This document shows positions 34,215 through 44,466 of a stretch of DNA of 53,690 bases, in pieces. A model generated the notes under the pieces. It was not told where the DNA came from. It was given only the letters and a program-made list of their open reading frames with translations, and ran no database searches. Source of the DNA: Loktanella sp. (GTDB lineage Bacteria > Pseudomonadota > Alphaproteobacteria > Rhodobacterales > Rhodobacteraceae); NCBI GenBank assembly GCA_024635625.1, contig JAGXIQ010000160.1:1-53690 (forward strand). Direction: 5' to 3'. The position numbers were made by a program, and so were the translations under genes. Each line of letters starts with the position of its first letter. Within the stretch, counting starts at the first letter, position 1.

Positions 34215-35212
34215 AAGATGAAGTCCCCAACCTCAAGGACTACGACCGTACCTTACGCGACGAAGCGAACGAGCCCACGCTGGAAGTGCCACAAGGCGCC
34301 CCCACGTCCAAGACCCAGATTATCGCGATCTACGGTAAGGGTGGCATTGGCAAATCGTTTACGCTGGCGAACCTTAGCCACATGATGGCTGAGATGGGCA
34401 AGCGCGTCCTGCTTATCGGCTGCGATCCAAAGTCCGACACGACGTCGCTTCTGTTCGGTGGCAAGGCATGCCCGACAATCATCGAAACCTCGTCCAAGAA
34501 GAAACTCGCTGGCGAAGAGGTCGCCATCGGCGATGTCTGCTTCAAGCGCGGCGGCGTCTTTGCGATGGAACTTGGCGGGCCAGAGGTCGGTCGCGGTTGC
34601 GGTGGACGCGGTATCATCCACGGTTTTGAATTGCTCGAAAAGCTAGGGTTCCACGATTGGGACTTCGACTATGTCCTGCTTGATTTTCTAGGCGATGTGG
34701 TCTGTGGCGGCTTTGGCTTGCCGATCGCCCGCGACATGGCGCAGAAAGTGATCCTTGTTGGCTCCAACGACCTGCAGTCACTTTATGTCGCCAACAATGT
34801 CTGCTCTGCGGTGGAATACTTCCGAAAGATGGGCGGCAACGTTGGCGTTGCAGGACTTGTCATTAACAAAGACGACGGTACAGGAGAGGCGCAAGCCTTT
34901 GCAAAAGCAGTCAATATACCCGTCCTTGCCGCCATCCCACAGGACGACGATTTACGTAAAAAGTCCGCAAACTATCAGATTGTCGGCACACATCAGTCCC
35001 AATGGGGGCCGATGTTCGAAGGTCTGGCAGAAGCGGTAGGCATTGCCCCGCCGGTTCGTCCGACGCCGCTGGATCAGGACGGCCTGTTAGGCCTGTTCGA
35101 CAGCAAGGACACCGGTGGGGATTACCAGCTCGTGCCGGCCACAGACATCGACATGCGCGGCAAGCACGGAACACCCAAGGCAAGCCTGGAGGTCATCTAC
35201 GATGACGCGTGA
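34211..35212 (+). CDS. bchX: Chlorophyllide a reductase, iron protein
   Basis: 333 residues, NifH-like. It couples ATP hydrolysis to electron delivery to BchYZ, which reduces the C7=C8 bond of chlorophyllide a. P-loop YGKGGIGKS near 41, the switch region [11 protein letters not shown], and two cluster cysteines in GRGCGGRGI and [10 protein letters not shown] match the family. A ~30-residue N-terminal extension before the P-loop is normal for BchX. ATG 34211 overlaps the bchC stop; the 3' end overlaps bchY by 11 bases. Confidence 0.95.
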   Translation: MKDEVPNLKDYDRTLRDEANEPTLEVPQGAPTSKTQIIAIYGKGGIGKSFTLANLSHMMAEMGKRVLLIGCDPKSDTTSLLFGGKACPTIIETSSKKKLAGEEVAIGDVCFKRGGVFAMELGGPEVGRGCGGRGIIHGFELLEKLGFHDWDFDYVLLDFLGDVVCGGFGLPIARDMAQKVILVGSNDLQSLYVANNVCSAVEYFRKMGGNVGVAGLVINKDDGTGEAQAFAKAVNIPVLAAIPQDDDLRKKSANYQIVGTHQSQWGPMFEGLAEAVGIAPPVRPTPLDQDGLLGLFDSKDTGGDYQLVPATDIDMRGKHGTPKASLEVIYDDA

Positions 35213-36803
35213 GGGTTTCCACGTCAGCAAGGATACAGACGGCATGGTGCTTGTCACCACGGCCCCTGTTTCATCTGGCCCGATAAAATCGGGCGAGGAT
35301 GTGCCGTCGGCTGGGGTGGCGTCCTCAGCCACGGCTGGCCTCTGCTCTTCCAAGGAAGAGTTGGACCGCGCTGCCCGCGCCGCTGGCCAATCGGACCTTT
35401 TGGACCAGTACGCCAAGGATTACCCAAAAGGCCCGCACGACCAGCCGCAAAGCATGTGCCCCGCCTTTGGGTCACTGCGGGTCGGCCTGCGGATGAAACG
35501 GGTGGCGACGGTCCTATCTGGGTCTGCCTGCTGCGTTTATGGTCTGACCTTTGTGTCGCATTTCTACGGTGCGCGCCGATCCGTCGGCTACGTCCCGTTT
35601 AATTCAGAATCCCTCGTCACCGGTAAGCTATTCGAAGATATCCGCGAAAGCGTCCACGAGATGGCTGACCCGGATCGATATGATGCGATCGTGGTCACGA
35701 ACCTTTGTGTGCCGACCGCATCCGGTGTGCCCTTGCGGTTGTTGCCAAAGGAAATCAACGGGGTACGGATCATCGGCATCGACGTACCCGGCTTTGGTAT
35801 CCCGACCCACGCAGAGGCGAAGGACGTTCTGGCCGGTGCCATGCTGCACTATGCCCGGACCGAGGCAGAGGCCGGGCCTGTTGCCCGCCCGACCCGCGCC
35901 GCTGAAGATCGCCCCAGCGTCGCCCTGCTGGGAGAGATGTTTCCGGCAGATCCAATGATGATTGGCGCGATGCTGGGACCTATGGGCCTAGCCGCCGGTC
36001 CCACCGTGCCAACCCGGGAATGGCGAGAGCTTTATGCGGCGCTGGACTGTGGAGTCGCTGCTGCGATCCATCCATTTTATACGGCATCGGTCCGCGAATT
36101 TCAGGCCGCTGGCCGCACGGTCGTAGGCTCTGCCCCTGTAGGCCACGACGGTACCGCTGCTTGGCTTGCTGCGATTGGCGATGCCTACAATGTGCCAGCG
36201 GCCCAGATCGCCGCGGCGCAAAACGCCTTTCTGCCCGCGATCAAAGGGGCGCTGATGGGCAGCCAAATCGATGGTACGATCACGGTGTCCGGTTACGAAG
36301 GGTCGGAATTGTTGGTCGCCCGCCTGCTGATCGAAAGCGGCGCACATGTACCATACGTTGGGACTGCCTGCCCCAAGACACCATGGTCTGCCTTTGACGC
36401 CGAATGGCTGGCGGCAAAGGGTGTGACCGTAAAATTCAGGGCTTCGTTGGAACACGATATGGCCGTGATGGAAGGCGTTCGTCCGGACCTTGCCATCGGC
36501 ACGACGCCTATCGTGCAGCGCGGCAAAGAACTGGGAATTCCGGCGTTATATTTTACCAACCTGATTTCTGCGCGGCCCCTGATGGGACCAGCAGGCGCTG
36601 GTAGTCTGCAGCAGGTTGTGAAGGCTGCAATGGGTGGCAAGGGCCGCATGGACCAGATGCGTGGGTTTTTCGAGGGCGTAGGTGCTGGCGATACGGCTGG
36701 CATCTGGGAGGGATCGCCTAATTTGCGGCCTGACTTTCGCGCGCAGCACCAGAAGAAACTGGACAAGCAGGCGCGCGCAGCGGCGGCGGAGGCGATGATA
36801 TGA
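35202..36803 (+). CDS. bchY: Chlorophyllide a reductase, subunit Y
   Basis: 533 residues, NifD-like half of the BchYZ catalytic component. Candidate 4Fe-4S ligands are in [21 protein letters not shown] and [12 protein letters not shown]. The frame is open further upstream inside bchX, but ATG 35202 has CTGGAGG 8 bases before it. The N-terminal ~75 residues are variable and rich in Ser/Ala, as is usual for BchY. Followed by a 106-base gap with a repetitive element before bchZ. Confidence 0.95.
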   Translation: MTREGFHVSKDTDGMVLVTTAPVSSGPIKSGEDVPSAGVASSATAGLCSSKEELDRAARAAGQSDLLDQYAKDYPKGPHDQPQSMCPAFGSLRVGLRMKRVATVLSGSACCVYGLTFVSHFYGARRSVGYVPFNSESLVTGKLFEDIRESVHEMADPDRYDAIVVTNLCVPTASGVPLRLLPKEINGVRIIGIDVPGFGIPTHAEAKDVLAGAMLHYARTEAEAGPVARPTRAAEDRPSVALLGEMFPADPMMIGAMLGPMGLAAGPTVPTREWRELYAALDCGVAAAIHPFYTASVREFQAAGRTVVGSAPVGHDGTAAWLAAIGDAYNVPAAQIAAAQNAFLPAIKGALMGSQIDGTITVSGYEGSELLVARLLIESGAHVPYVGTACPKTPWSAFDAEWLAAKGVTVKFRASLEHDMAVMEGVRPDLAIGTTPIVQRGKELGIPALYFTNLISARPLMGPAGAGSLQQVVKAAMGGKGRMDQMRGFFEGVGAGDTAGIWEGSPNLRPDFRAQHQKKLDKQARAAAAEAMI

Positions 36804-36828
36804 ACATCGCGTTTGGTTCGAATTCTGC

Positions 36829-36899
36829 GGGTGGGCCCACCCACCCACCCTTGTCGGGGCTCTGCCCCGGACCCCGGGATATTTGGGACGAGAAGAAGG
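36829..36899. repeat. GC-rich palindromic intergenic element inside bchY-bchZ
   Basis: A perfect 14-base palindrome GGGTGGGCCCACCC (36829-36842) runs into short CCCA tandem copies. Then CGGGGC-TCT-GCCCCG (36855-36869), CCCCGGGATATTTGGGACGA and an A/G-rich tail AGAAGAAGG follow. I recall very similar GGGGCTCTGCCCC...GGATATTT...AGAAGAA strings in many Rhodobacteraceae intergenic regions, so this looks like a REP-type dispersed element. Its tail supplies the bchZ ribosome site. Confidence 0.6.
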
Positions 36900-36909
36900 T
36901 CGGAACGCC

Positions 36910-38367
36910 ATGCTAGTGACTGATCATGATCGGGCTGGCGGTTATTGGGGGGCGGTTTACGCTTTCTGTGCCACCAAGGGCTTGCAGGTCGTCATTGATG
37001 GGCCTGTGGGTTGTGAAAACCTGCCAGTAACATCTGTTCTGCATTACACAGACGCGCTGCCACCACACGAGTTGCCTATCGTCGTTACCGGCCTTGGTGA
37101 GACAGAAATGGGTGAGGGCACGGAAGCCGCGATGAAGCGAGCCTGGGATGTGCTGGATCCGGCGCTTCCTGCCGTAGTTGTAACGGGGTCCATCGCCGAG
37201 ATGATCGGCGGCGGCGTCACACCGCAGGGTACAAATATCCAGCGATTCCTGCCGCGCACCATCGACGAGGATCAATGGGAAAGCGCAGACCGCGCAATGA
37301 CTTGGTTATTCACGGAATTTGGCCAGACTAAGGGCCGGATGCCGCCCGAGAAAAAGCGTGAAGAAGGGGCCGCACCTCGCATCAATATCCTTGGGCCGAT
37401 GTATGGCACATTCAACATGCCCTCTGACCTTGCTGAAATCCGGCGTTTAGTTGAAGGCATCGGCGCCGAGGTCAACATGGTCATGCCGCTGGGCACCCAT
37501 TTAGCCGAAATGCGCAATCTGGTGAATGCCGAAGTCAACGTCTGCATGTACCGCGAATTCGGACGCGGTCTGTGCGAGGTCTTGGGCAAACCCTACCTTC
37601 AGGCCCCTATCGGGATTGAACAGACCACATTGTTTCTACGCACGCTGGGCGAGCTGCTGGGACTAGACCCGGAACCGTTCATCGAAAAGGAAAAGCATTC
37701 GACGTTGAAGCCGGTCTGGGACTTGTGGCGGTCGGTGACCCAAGATTTCTTTGCCACCTGCGAATTCGCCATCGTGGCGAACGAGACCTATGCCCGCGGC
37801 ATTCGTAAATACTTGGAAGGCGATCTGGGTTTTCCCTGCGCATTTGCCTTTGCCCGTACTCGGGGGCAGAAGACGAACAACGACGAGGTGCGCCATCTGA
37901 TGCACACCAAAAAGCCGCTGATCGTCATGGGTTCCATCAACGAGAAGATGTACATGGCCGAGATGAAGGCGGGCTTTGGCCCAGCGCCTTCTTTTATCCC
38001 CGCCAGCTTTCCTGGTGCAGCGATCAGGCGCCATACAGGTACGCCGTTCATGGGCTACGCAGGGGCAACCTATTTGCTCCAAGAAGTCTGCAACGGGCTG
38101 TTCGATGCTCTGTTTCACATTCTGCCGCTGGGCAGCGAGATGGACAAGGCCGAGGCCACGCCGACGAACCTGCGCCAGTTGCCGTGGGATGTTGATGCGC
38201 AGGCAAGGCTGGACGAAATTGTAGCCACTCATCCAATTTTGACGCGCATTTCTGCCGCGAAATCCCTGCGTGATGCTGCTGAAAAGGCCGCACGCGATGC
38301 GGGATGCAACAGGGTCGTGCTCGCATCCGTCGCAACACTTCAACCCACGACAGGAGGAAGATCATGA
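36910..38367 (+). CDS. bchZ: Chlorophyllide a reductase, subunit Z
   Basis: 485 residues, NifK-like partner of BchY. It opens with [20 protein letters not shown] and contains the cluster and substrate-side segments [13 protein letters not shown] and [16 protein letters not shown], then [17 protein letters not shown] and [17 protein letters not shown] frame extending 9 codons further left exists, but those codons lie in the repeat, and ATG 36910 with AGAAGG upstream is better. Its stop overlaps the pufQ start (ATGA). In Rhodobacter the puf promoter lies inside bchZ; I could not pick it out here. Confidence 0.95.
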   Translation: MLVTDHDRAGGYWGAVYAFCATKGLQVVIDGPVGCENLPVTSVLHYTDALPPHELPIVVTGLGETEMGEGTEAAMKRAWDVLDPALPAVVVTGSIAEMIGGGVTPQGTNIQRFLPRTIDEDQWESADRAMTWLFTEFGQTKGRMPPEKKREEGAAPRINILGPMYGTFNMPSDLAEIRRLVEGIGAEVNMVMPLGTHLAEMRNLVNAEVNVCMYREFGRGLCEVLGKPYLQAPIGIEQTTLFLRTLGELLGLDPEPFIEKEKHSTLKPVWDLWRSVTQDFFATCEFAIVANETYARGIRKYLEGDLGFPCAFAFARTRGQKTNNDEVRHLMHTKKPLIVMGSINEKMYMAEMKAGFGPAPSFIPASFPGAAIRRHTGTPFMGYAGATYLLQEVCNGLFDALFHILPLGSEMDKAEATPTNLRQLPWDVDAQARLDEIVATHPILTRISAAKSLRDAAEKAARDAGCNRVVLASVATLQPTTGGRS

Positions 38368-38588
38368 CCGACTTTACGACGGACACGCCCGTCCTGCGCA
38401 GATGTAACGCAGCACCGAAACGCGAGTACTATGCCTATTTCGCGCTGATCTTTGCGGCGACTTTGCCGCTGTCGATGCTGACATGGGCATTGAAGACGGC
38501 CCGCCGGATGGAGCTGCCTGAAAAGGGCCCGATCGCCAGCGCTTGGTCACAGGCCCGCATCATTACGCCACATATTTTTAGCGCGTGA
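38364..38588 (+). CDS. pufQ: PufQ, bacteriochlorophyll-synthesis accessory protein
   Basis: 74 residues with one membrane segment ([21 protein letters not shown]) and the C-terminal [19 protein letters not shown] typical of PufQ. It is needed for normal bacteriochlorophyll supply during assembly and is thought to bind pigment. AGGAGG lies just before the ATG, within the end of bchZ. The gap to pufB carries a hairpin, which fits the processed puf transcript of Rhodobacter. Confidence 0.9.
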   Translation: MTDFTTDTPVLRRCNAAPKREYYAYFALIFAATLPLSMLTWALKTARRMELPEKGPIASAWSQARIITPHIFSA

Positions 38589-38650
38589 CCCCATTCCCCC
38601 GTCGCAAGGGGAAACGATTTCGCCTGTCCACACGGGCGGCGAAGACCCGG

Positions 38651-38667
38651 CGGGGGATGAGCCCCCG
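38651..38667 (+). other. Hairpin between pufQ and pufB
   Basis: CGGGGG-ATGAG-CCCCCG, a 6-bp all-GC stem about 55 bases before the pufB start. A likely mRNA processing or stabilising structure at the 5' side of the pufBA message. Confidence 0.5.
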
Positions 38668-38721
38668 TCAATACCCGGCCGCGGGGGGTGCGCGGTGTCA
38701 GTTCATATTTGGAGATCAAAA

Positions 38722-38877
38722 ATGGCTGATAGAACCGACCTGTCTTTCACAGGTCTGACGGACGAGCAGGCGCAGGAGTTGCACTCGGTCTACATGAGCG
38801 GTTTCGCGATCTTCACGGCTGTCGCCGTGGTCGCTCATATCCTGACCTACATCAAACTGCCCTGGTTCAGCTGGTAA
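38722..38877 (+). CDS. pufB: Light-harvesting LH1 beta polypeptide
   Basis: 51 residues. [20 protein letters not shown] matches the LH1 beta N-terminal cap, followed by a single membrane helix with the bacteriochlorophyll-ligand histidine in VVAHILTYI and an aromatic PWFSW end. It pairs with PufA to form the ring around the reaction centre. TTTGGAG precedes the ATG; pufA follows after 15 bases. Confidence 0.97.
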   Translation: MADRTDLSFTGLTDEQAQELHSVYMSGFAIFTAVAVVAHILTYIKLPWFSW

Positions 38878-38892
38878 GGAAGGGACGACACA

Positions 38893-39060
38893 ATGGCACA
38901 GTTCTACAAGATCTGGCTCATCTTCGATCCGCGTCGCGTCTTCGTGGCACAGGGCGTCTTCCTGTTCCTACTGGCGGTGATGATCCATCTGGTTCTGCTC
39001 TCGAATCCCGAGACGAACTGGTTCAACCGCGCCTTCGGCCCGGAAATTGCCGCCGAATAA
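38893..39060 (+). CDS. pufA: Light-harvesting LH1 alpha polypeptide
   Basis: 55 residues. [20 protein letters not shown] is the LH1 alpha signature, the helix carries the pigment-ligand His in [10 protein letters not shown], and the C-terminus is [16 protein letters not shown]. It was found directly in the sequence after pufB. Two hairpins follow its stop, before pufL. Confidence 0.97.
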   Translation: MAQFYKIWLIFDPRRVFVAQGVFLFLLAVMIHLVLLSNPETNWFNRAFGPEIAAE

Positions 39061-39085
39061 CGCAGTTGCGTAACACCTGCTGCGG

Positions 39086-39159
39086 GCGGGCGATGTTCGC
39101 CCGCGGCGAACTAAGGAACATGCACGACAGACCGCCCGGACAGGGGCCTTGGCCTGTCC
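39086..39159 (+). other. Two hairpins between pufA and pufL
   Basis: GCGGGCGA-TGT-TCGCCCGC (39086-39104), a perfect 8-bp stem, and GGACAGG...CCTGTCC (39138-39159), a 7-bp stem followed by TTTGA. In Rhodobacter, hairpins at exactly this position stop 3'-to-5' decay and make the pufBA message outlast the pufLM message. Confidence 0.75.
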
Positions 39160-39179
39160 TTTGATACAGTGAGGGGAAG

Positions 39180-40013
39180 ATGGCACAGCTCAGCTTCGAG
39201 AGAAAATACCGGGTCCGTGGCGGGACCCTCGTCGGCGGCGATCTGTTCGATTTCTGGGTGGGGCCATTTTATGTGGGCTTCTTTGGGGTCACGACATTCT
39301 TTTTCGCCGCCCTTGGTACGATCCTGATTTTTTACGGGGCCAGTCAGGGGCCAACCTGGAACCCGTGGTTGATTTCGATTGACCCACCTAGCCTAGAGGT
39401 TGGCCTTGGCGCCGCGCCGCTACTAGAGGGGGGCTTGTGGCAAATCATAACGATTTGCGCGATCGGCAGCTTCGTCAGCTGGATGATGCGAGAGGTCGAA
39501 ATCTGTCGCAAGTTGGGGATCGGTTATCACGTACCCGCAGCCTTTGGCGTCGCGATCTTTGCATACGTTACGCTGGTCGTGATCCGGCCCGTTCTGATGG
39601 GGGCATGGGGCTATGCGTTTCCTTACGGCATCTTCAGTCACCTCGATTGGGTGAATAACACTGGCTATGCCTATGGCAATTTCCACTACAACCCTGCCCA
39701 CATGGTAGCGATCAGTTTCTTCTGGATCACGGCGCTGGCGCTGGCCTTGCACGGGTCGTTGATCCTGTCGGCGATGAACCCGGCCCGCAAGGGTGACGAG
39801 GTCAAGACACCGGACCATGAAGACACCTATTTTCGCGATCTGATAGGGTATTCGATCGGGCCACTTGGCATCCACCGTCTGGGCCTGTTTCTAGCGCTTT
39901 CTGCCGGGTTTTGGTCGGCGGTTTGTATCGTGATTTCCGGCACCATCTGGTTCCAGGAATGGATTGTTTGGTGGGACTGGTACTACGAATTGCCTTGGTG
40001 GGTAGACCTGTAA
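39180..40013 (+). CDS. pufL: Photosynthetic reaction centre L subunit
   Basis: 277 residues with five membrane helices. Ligand-bearing segments are visible: [20 protein letters not shown] and ALALHGSL (pigment and iron histidines), and LGIHRLGL (iron His). With PufM and PuhA it binds the special-pair bacteriochlorophylls and quinones and performs primary charge separation. GAGGGG lies just before the ATG. The pufM gene follows after 13 bases. Confidence 0.97.
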   Translation: MAQLSFERKYRVRGGTLVGGDLFDFWVGPFYVGFFGVTTFFFAALGTILIFYGASQGPTWNPWLISIDPPSLEVGLGAAPLLEGGLWQIITICAIGSFVSWMMREVEICRKLGIGYHVPAAFGVAIFAYVTLVVIRPVLMGAWGYAFPYGIFSHLDWVNNTGYAYGNFHYNPAHMVAISFFWITALALALHGSLILSAMNPARKGDEVKTPDHEDTYFRDLIGYSIGPLGIHRLGLFLALSAGFWSAVCIVISGTIWFQEWIVWWDWYYELPWWVDL

Positions 40014-40026
40014 GGAGGGATGAAAA

Positions 40027-40953
40027 ATGGCTGAATATCAAAACATCTTCACGCAGGTCCAGGTTCAGGGGCCGGTTGAAATGGGGGTCGCAGCAGATCC
40101 CACAACGAACTTCGAACGGACTAAGAAGGCAAGGTTTTCGACCCTTGCCGGTCTGGTCGGCAATGCACAGGTCGGACCGGTTCACCTTGGTCCTTACGGA
40201 CTGGTGGCGGTCGTCGGCTTCGCGACTTGGTTCTTTATCATTGGTATGAGCTTTTGGGCGCAAGTCGATTACAACCCCGCAATATTCCTACGCGACCTGT
40301 TCTGGCTATCGCTGGATCCGCCGTCGCCGGAATACGGCCTTGGCTTTGCACCGCTGGATGAGGGTGGTTGGTGGTTGATTTCCAGCTTCTTCTTCCTTGT
40401 CGGGTGCTGTTCGTGGTGGATTCGTACCTATACCCGCGCCACAGCGCTGGGCATGGGGCATCACGTCAGCTGGGCCTTTGCCGCGCTGCTGTGGCTGATC
40501 TTTGTCCTTGGTCTGATCCGGCCGATCCTGATGGGATCATGGAGTGAGGCCGTGCCCTATGGCATCTTCTCTCACCTGGACTGGACGAACCTGTTTTCGA
40601 TCACCTACGGCAACCTATTCTACAATCCGTTCCACGCGCTTTCGATCGCGTTCCTGTACGGGTCTGCCCTGCTGTTTGCGATGCACGGCGGCACCATTCT
40701 TGCTGTCAGCCGTTTTGGGGGCGACCGGGAACTGGAACAAATTGTGGACCGCGGCACTGCCACGGAACGCGCTGCCCTATTCTGGCGCTGGACCATGGGG
40801 TTCAACGCGACGATGGAAGGTATCCACCGCTGGGCATGGTGGTTCGCAGTGCTGACCCCGCTGACGGGGGGCATCGGTATCCTGCTCACTGGCACGGTCG
40901 TCGATAACTGGTATGCTTGGGCGCAGGTCCATGGCTATGCCCCGAACCTGTAG
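40027..40953 (+). CDS. pufM: Photosynthetic reaction centre M subunit
   Basis: 308 residues, five membrane helices. Recognisable segments: [34 protein letters not shown] with pigment and iron ligands, [19 protein letters not shown] with the iron His, and the C-terminal [19 protein letters not shown] precedes it. It ends 12 bases before pufX, without a pufC cytochrome gene. Confidence 0.97.
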   Translation: MAEYQNIFTQVQVQGPVEMGVAADPTTNFERTKKARFSTLAGLVGNAQVGPVHLGPYGLVAVVGFATWFFIIGMSFWAQVDYNPAIFLRDLFWLSLDPPSPEYGLGFAPLDEGGWWLISSFFFLVGCCSWWIRTYTRATALGMGHHVSWAFAALLWLIFVLGLIRPILMGSWSEAVPYGIFSHLDWTNLFSITYGNLFYNPFHALSIAFLYGSALLFAMHGGTILAVSRFGGDRELEQIVDRGTATERAALFWRWTMGFNATMEGIHRWAWWFAVLTPLTGGIGILLTGTVVDNWYAWAQVHGYAPNL

Positions 40954-40965
40954 GGAGGACGCGGA

Positions 40966-41202
40966 ATGTCCGACAAATCAAACATCCTGAACGTCAGCGA
41001 ACGGACCCGCCTGTCCGGTGACGTTACACTTCTGATGTTAAAAGGCGCAGGATATGCCGCCGTCGTGGTGATCGGGCTTTGGTTTACCATCGCCGTGATC
41101 GCCGCGGTCGGGCGTGCCCTGCCTGCGGAAAGCCGGGAACAGCCTGACCCAACGCCGCTGTCTATGAACACGATCCCCGCCAGACCGGTCGAAACGGTTT
41201 AG
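40966..41202 (+). CDS. pufX: PufX, LH1 ring-opening / core-complex protein
   Basis: 78 residues. A polar N-terminus precedes [19 protein letters not shown], a single membrane helix starting with the KGAG motif, and then VGRALPAE, matching MKGAGW and VGRMLP of Rhodobacter PufX. PufX sits in the LH1 ring, leaves a gap for quinone exchange and in some species makes dimeric cores. GGGAGG precedes the ATG. It is the last puf gene; a terminator follows 139 bases later. The sequence is divergent from Rhodobacter, but position, length and motifs agree. Confidence 0.88.
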   Translation: MSDKSNILNVSERTRLSGDVTLLMLKGAGYAAVVVIGLWFTIAVIAAVGRALPAESREQPDPTPLSMNTIPARPVETV

Positions 41203-41340
41203 GCTGCGGGTTTGGCCTTGGTGGTAGTGCGACGCTGCTGCCGGGGTCTGCGCCGTCGGATCGCCTCTTCCCGGTGATCCGTCAGGGGTGCCCGCTTCCC
41301 GGCATCGGCATCCCGTTCCCGACCTGTTGGCTACAGGGCT

Positions 41341-41379
41341 GGCGTCGCAAAGGGTTTCACCCTCTGCGACGCCATTTTC
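41341..41379 (+). terminator. Terminator at the end of the puf operon
   Basis: A 9-bp outer stem (GGCGTCGCA with TGCGACGCC) and a 5-bp inner stem (AGGGT with ACCCT) separated by one mismatch, followed by ATTTTC. It ends 20 bases before the dxs ATG, so some dxs expression may come from read-through. Confidence 0.7.
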
Positions 41380-41399
41380 AATCTAACCGGAGGCTCGCC

Positions 41400-43313
41400 A
41401 TGACCAAGACACCGCATCTGGACCTCGTGACCGAGGTGGCAAGTCTGCGACAAATGACTGACAGCGCGCTGGCGGGTGTCGCGCGGGATGTACGCAATAC
41501 GGTGATCGACGCGGTCAGCGTGACCGGCGGGCACCTTGGATCGTCGCTGGGGGTGGTGGAATTGGCGGTGGCGATCCACGCGGTGTTCGACACGCCACGC
41601 GACAAACTGGTCTGGGACGTGGGCCACCAGTGTTATCCGCACAAGATCCTGACGGGCCGCCGCGAAAGAATGCACACACTGCGACAAGAGGGCGGCTTGT
41701 CTGGCTTTACCAAGCGGGCCGAGAGCGAATTTGACCCTTTCGGTGCGGCACATTCGTCGACATCTATTTCCGCCGCGCTGGGTTTCACTGTCGGCCGCGA
41801 CATGGGGATGGACACGGGTGACGCGATTGCCGTGATCGGTGACGGGGCAATCAGTGCTGGCATGGCCTATGAGGCGATGAACAATGCTGGGGCCGAAGGG
41901 CGGCGACTGTTCGTCATCCTGAATGACAACGAAATGTCGATTGCACCCCCGGTTGGCGCGATGTCGAAGTATCTGTCCGGTCTTTATGCGTCCCCTTTAG
42001 GAGAGATGCACCGGATGGCCGAAGGGTTCGAAGCAGCGCTGCCCGGCCCCTTGCGCGATCACGCCCGCCGGGCGCGGCAGTTGGTGACGGGGGCAGCAAG
42101 TGGCGGGCAGGGCACGCTGTTCGAAGCACTCGGGTTTTCCTACATCGGTCCGATTGACGGGCACGACCTAAGCCAACTGCTGCCAGTGCTGCGCACCGCG
42201 CGGACGCGGGCGACCGGGGCGGTCCTGATCCATGTCTGCACGGTCAAGGGTAAAGGATATGCCCCTGCTGAAACCGCTGCCGACAGAGGGCATGGGGTTG
42301 GAAAGTTCGATCCGGCTACGGGTGTGCAATCCAAGGGCAAGCCCGCACCGAAGAGCTATACGCAGGTGTTCGGAGAGGCGCTGACCGCTGAGGCCGCGCT
42401 TGATGCGAAAATCGTGGCAGTGACGGCGGCGATGCCGGGTGGGACCGGCCTGGATATCATGCAAAAGCGGTTCGCTAAGCGGGTCTTTGATGTTGGTATC
42501 GCAGAGCAGCATGGCGTGACTTTTGCTGCGGGCATGGCCGCAAGCGGGCTGCGGCCATTCTGTGCGATTTATTCGACGTTCCTGCAGCGTGGCTACGATC
42601 AGATCGTACATGACGTGGCCTTGCAGGAGTTGCCGGTGCGATTTGCAATCGACCGGGCGGGGTTAGTAGGACAGGACGGGGCGACACATGCAGGGGCCTT
42701 TGACGTGGGCTTTTTAACCGCGCTGCCCAACATGGTCGTCATGGCTGCGGGGGATGAGGTGGAACTGATGCACATGATCCGTACCGCCGCACAGTATGAC
42801 GCTGGGCCGATCGCGTTCCGCTATCCGCGCGGATCGGGTGAGGGGATGGCCCTGCCAGAGCGGGGGCAAGTGATCGAGATCGGCAAAGGACGGATTCTTG
42901 TAGAAGGCTCTGATGTGGCGATCCTGTCGTTCGGCGCGCATCTGGGAGAGTGCCGCAAAGCCTGCGCATTGATGACCGCGCAAGGCGTGACGCCGACGCT
43001 TGCCGACGCGCGTTTTGCCAAGCCACTGGATCGCGACCTGATCTGGCAATTGCTGCAGCATCATAAGGCGCTGATCTGCGTCGAGCAGGGGTCGCGTGGC
43101 GGGTTCGGTGCTATGGTACTGCACGATCTTGCGAATGACGGGCTGCTGGATGGGCGCTGTCAGGTCCGAACCATGACGCTGCCGGATTGGTTCATTGATC
43201 AGGCGAGCCCAGAGGCGATGTATGCCGAAGCCGGCCTGACATCAGTGGATATCGCCGCGACGGCGCTGGAGGCGGCAGGACTGCGCATGAAGCCGGTGAT
43301 GGGTTTGGCTTAA
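41400..43313 (+). CDS. dxs: 1-deoxy-D-xylulose-5-phosphate synthase
   Basis: 637 residues. A thiamine diphosphate enzyme that joins pyruvate and glyceraldehyde-3-phosphate, the entry step of the MEP isoprenoid pathway feeding carotenoids and the phytyl or geranylgeranyl tail. Motifs: [17 protein letters not shown], the ThDP motif GDGAISAG...LNDN near 147-177, [16 protein letters not shown], and [15 protein letters not shown] in the pyrimidine domain. GGAGG lies 7 bases before ATG 41400; the open frame extends left through the terminator and is not coding there. A dxs gene just after pufX is the Rhodobacter arrangement. A second, housekeeping dxs may exist elsewhere. Confidence 0.95.
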   Translation: MTKTPHLDLVTEVASLRQMTDSALAGVARDVRNTVIDAVSVTGGHLGSSLGVVELAVAIHAVFDTPRDKLVWDVGHQCYPHKILTGRRERMHTLRQEGGLSGFTKRAESEFDPFGAAHSSTSISAALGFTVGRDMGMDTGDAIAVIGDGAISAGMAYEAMNNAGAEGRRLFVILNDNEMSIAPPVGAMSKYLSGLYASPLGEMHRMAEGFEAALPGPLRDHARRARQLVTGAASGGQGTLFEALGFSYIGPIDGHDLSQLLPVLRTARTRATGAVLIHVCTVKGKGYAPAETAADRGHGVGKFDPATGVQSKGKPAPKSYTQVFGEALTAEAALDAKIVAVTAAMPGGTGLDIMQKRFAKRVFDVGIAEQHGVTFAAGMAASGLRPFCAIYSTFLQRGYDQIVHDVALQELPVRFAIDRAGLVGQDGATHAGAFDVGFLTALPNMVVMAAGDEVELMHMIRTAAQYDAGPIAFRYPRGSGEGMALPERGQVIEIGKGRILVEGSDVAILSFGAHLGECRKACALMTAQGVTPTLADARFAKPLDRDLIWQLLQHHKALICVEQGSRGGFGAMVLHDLANDGLLDGRCQVRTMTLPDWFIDQASPEAMYAEAGLTSVDIAATALEAAGLRMKPVMGLA

Positions 43314-43572
43314 GGCGCAGGGTGGGCTAAATAGGTATCAAAACCTAAACTCTTCGCATGCTGTAGGCAATTCATAGGATAATTACTTTACATCAATGAG
43401 TTGTGTCAGATTTCGCGGGCCGGGCGCAGGTTGGAATGCCAAAGCCCTCGGCAGTCGTGTTTCTGAAAAATGCGAGGAGACTGGAGCCGCTGTGGTGCTA
43501 CCGGTCCGGTTTTCGTTGCAACCGGGGTGGGCCGGTCTTAGCTAAGCGTCAATCATATAGGAGTGACGCGCG

Positions 43573-44466
43573 ATGGATCCGCAATTGCAGTTGGGCGACT
43601 TTTTGGGGCAGAACCTTGTCCTGCTGTTGCTAGCACTGTTCATTATCGTTTGCGTCGTTGCCGGTGTCCGGATCGTGCCGCAGTCCGAGAAATATGTGGT
43701 TGAGCGTTTGGGCCGGTTGCACTCGGTATTGGGGCCTGGGATTAACTTTATCGTCCCGTTTTTGGACCGGGTACGGCACAAGGTCAGCATCCTCGAGCGG
43801 CAACTGCCGTCGATGCAACAAGATGCGATCACATCCGACAACGTCTTAGTGCAGGTCGAAACGAGCGTTTTCTATCGGATCATTGAACCCGAGAAGACTG
43901 TGTATCGGATCCGTGACGTGGACGGGGCGATTTCTACTACTGTTGCGGGCATTGTTCGGTCAGAGGTAGGCCGGATGGAGTTGGATCAGGTGCAGTCGAA
44001 CCGCAGTAGTGTCATCGCGGCCGTACGTGAACAGCTTGCGCAGCAGGTCGATGACTGGGGGATCGAGGTGACGCGAGCCGAGATTTTGGATGTGAACCTT
44101 GATGCCGCCACGCGGGCCGCAATGTTGCAGCAGTTGAACGCTGAACGGGCGCGGCGTGCGCAAGTGACAGAAGCTGAAGGCCGCAAGCGATCGGTCGAGC
44201 TTCAGGCAGATGCAGATTTATACTCGGCCGAGCAGGAGGCCAAAGCGCGCCGTGTTTTGGCGGATGCAGAGGCCTATGCAACGCAAGTCGTGGCCGTCGC
44301 TATCGCAGAGAACGGGCTAGAGGCGGCGCAGTATCAGGTTGCTCTGAAACAAGTCGAAGCGATTGCCAAGATTTCTCAGGGTGCCGGTCAGCAGACAGTC
44401 ATCCTGCCGGCGGATGCGGTTGAAGCCTTTGGCAATGCGTTTCGCATGTTGAAGGGCAAGGCGTGA
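43573..44466 (+). CDS. SPFH-domain membrane protein (stomatin/QmcA-like)
   Basis: 297 residues. One N-terminal membrane helix (LLLLALFIIVCVVAGVRIV) is followed by a prohibitin/stomatin (SPFH) domain (ERLGRLHSVLGPGINFIVPF, DAITSDNVLVQVE, LDQVQSNRSSVIAAV). A long Ala/Glu/Arg-rich coiled coil comes next, and the C-terminus contains ISQGAGQQTVILPADAVEAFG. Such proteins form large oligomers on membrane microdomains and are linked to membrane protein quality control. ATAGGAG precedes the ATG. It overlaps the NfeD-like gene by one base; the two families are standard partners. Confidence 0.9.
   Translation: MDPQLQLGDFLGQNLVLLLLALFIIVCVVAGVRIVPQSEKYVVERLGRLHSVLGPGINFIVPFLDRVRHKVSILERQLPSMQQDAITSDNVLVQVETSVFYRIIEPEKTVYRIRDVDGAISTTVAGIVRSEVGRMELDQVQSNRSSVIAAVREQLAQQVDDWGIEVTRAEILDVNLDAATRAAMLQQLNAERARRAQVTEAEGRKRSVELQADADLYSAEQEAKARRVLADAEAYATQVVAVAIAENGLEAAQYQVALKQVEAIAKISQGAGQQTVILPADAVEAFGNAFRMLKGKA

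Noticed and set aside
36836..36850. CCCA tandem units considered as a CRISPR or VNTR array
   Set aside because: Only about four 4-base units with no spacers; better seen as part of the palindromic element.
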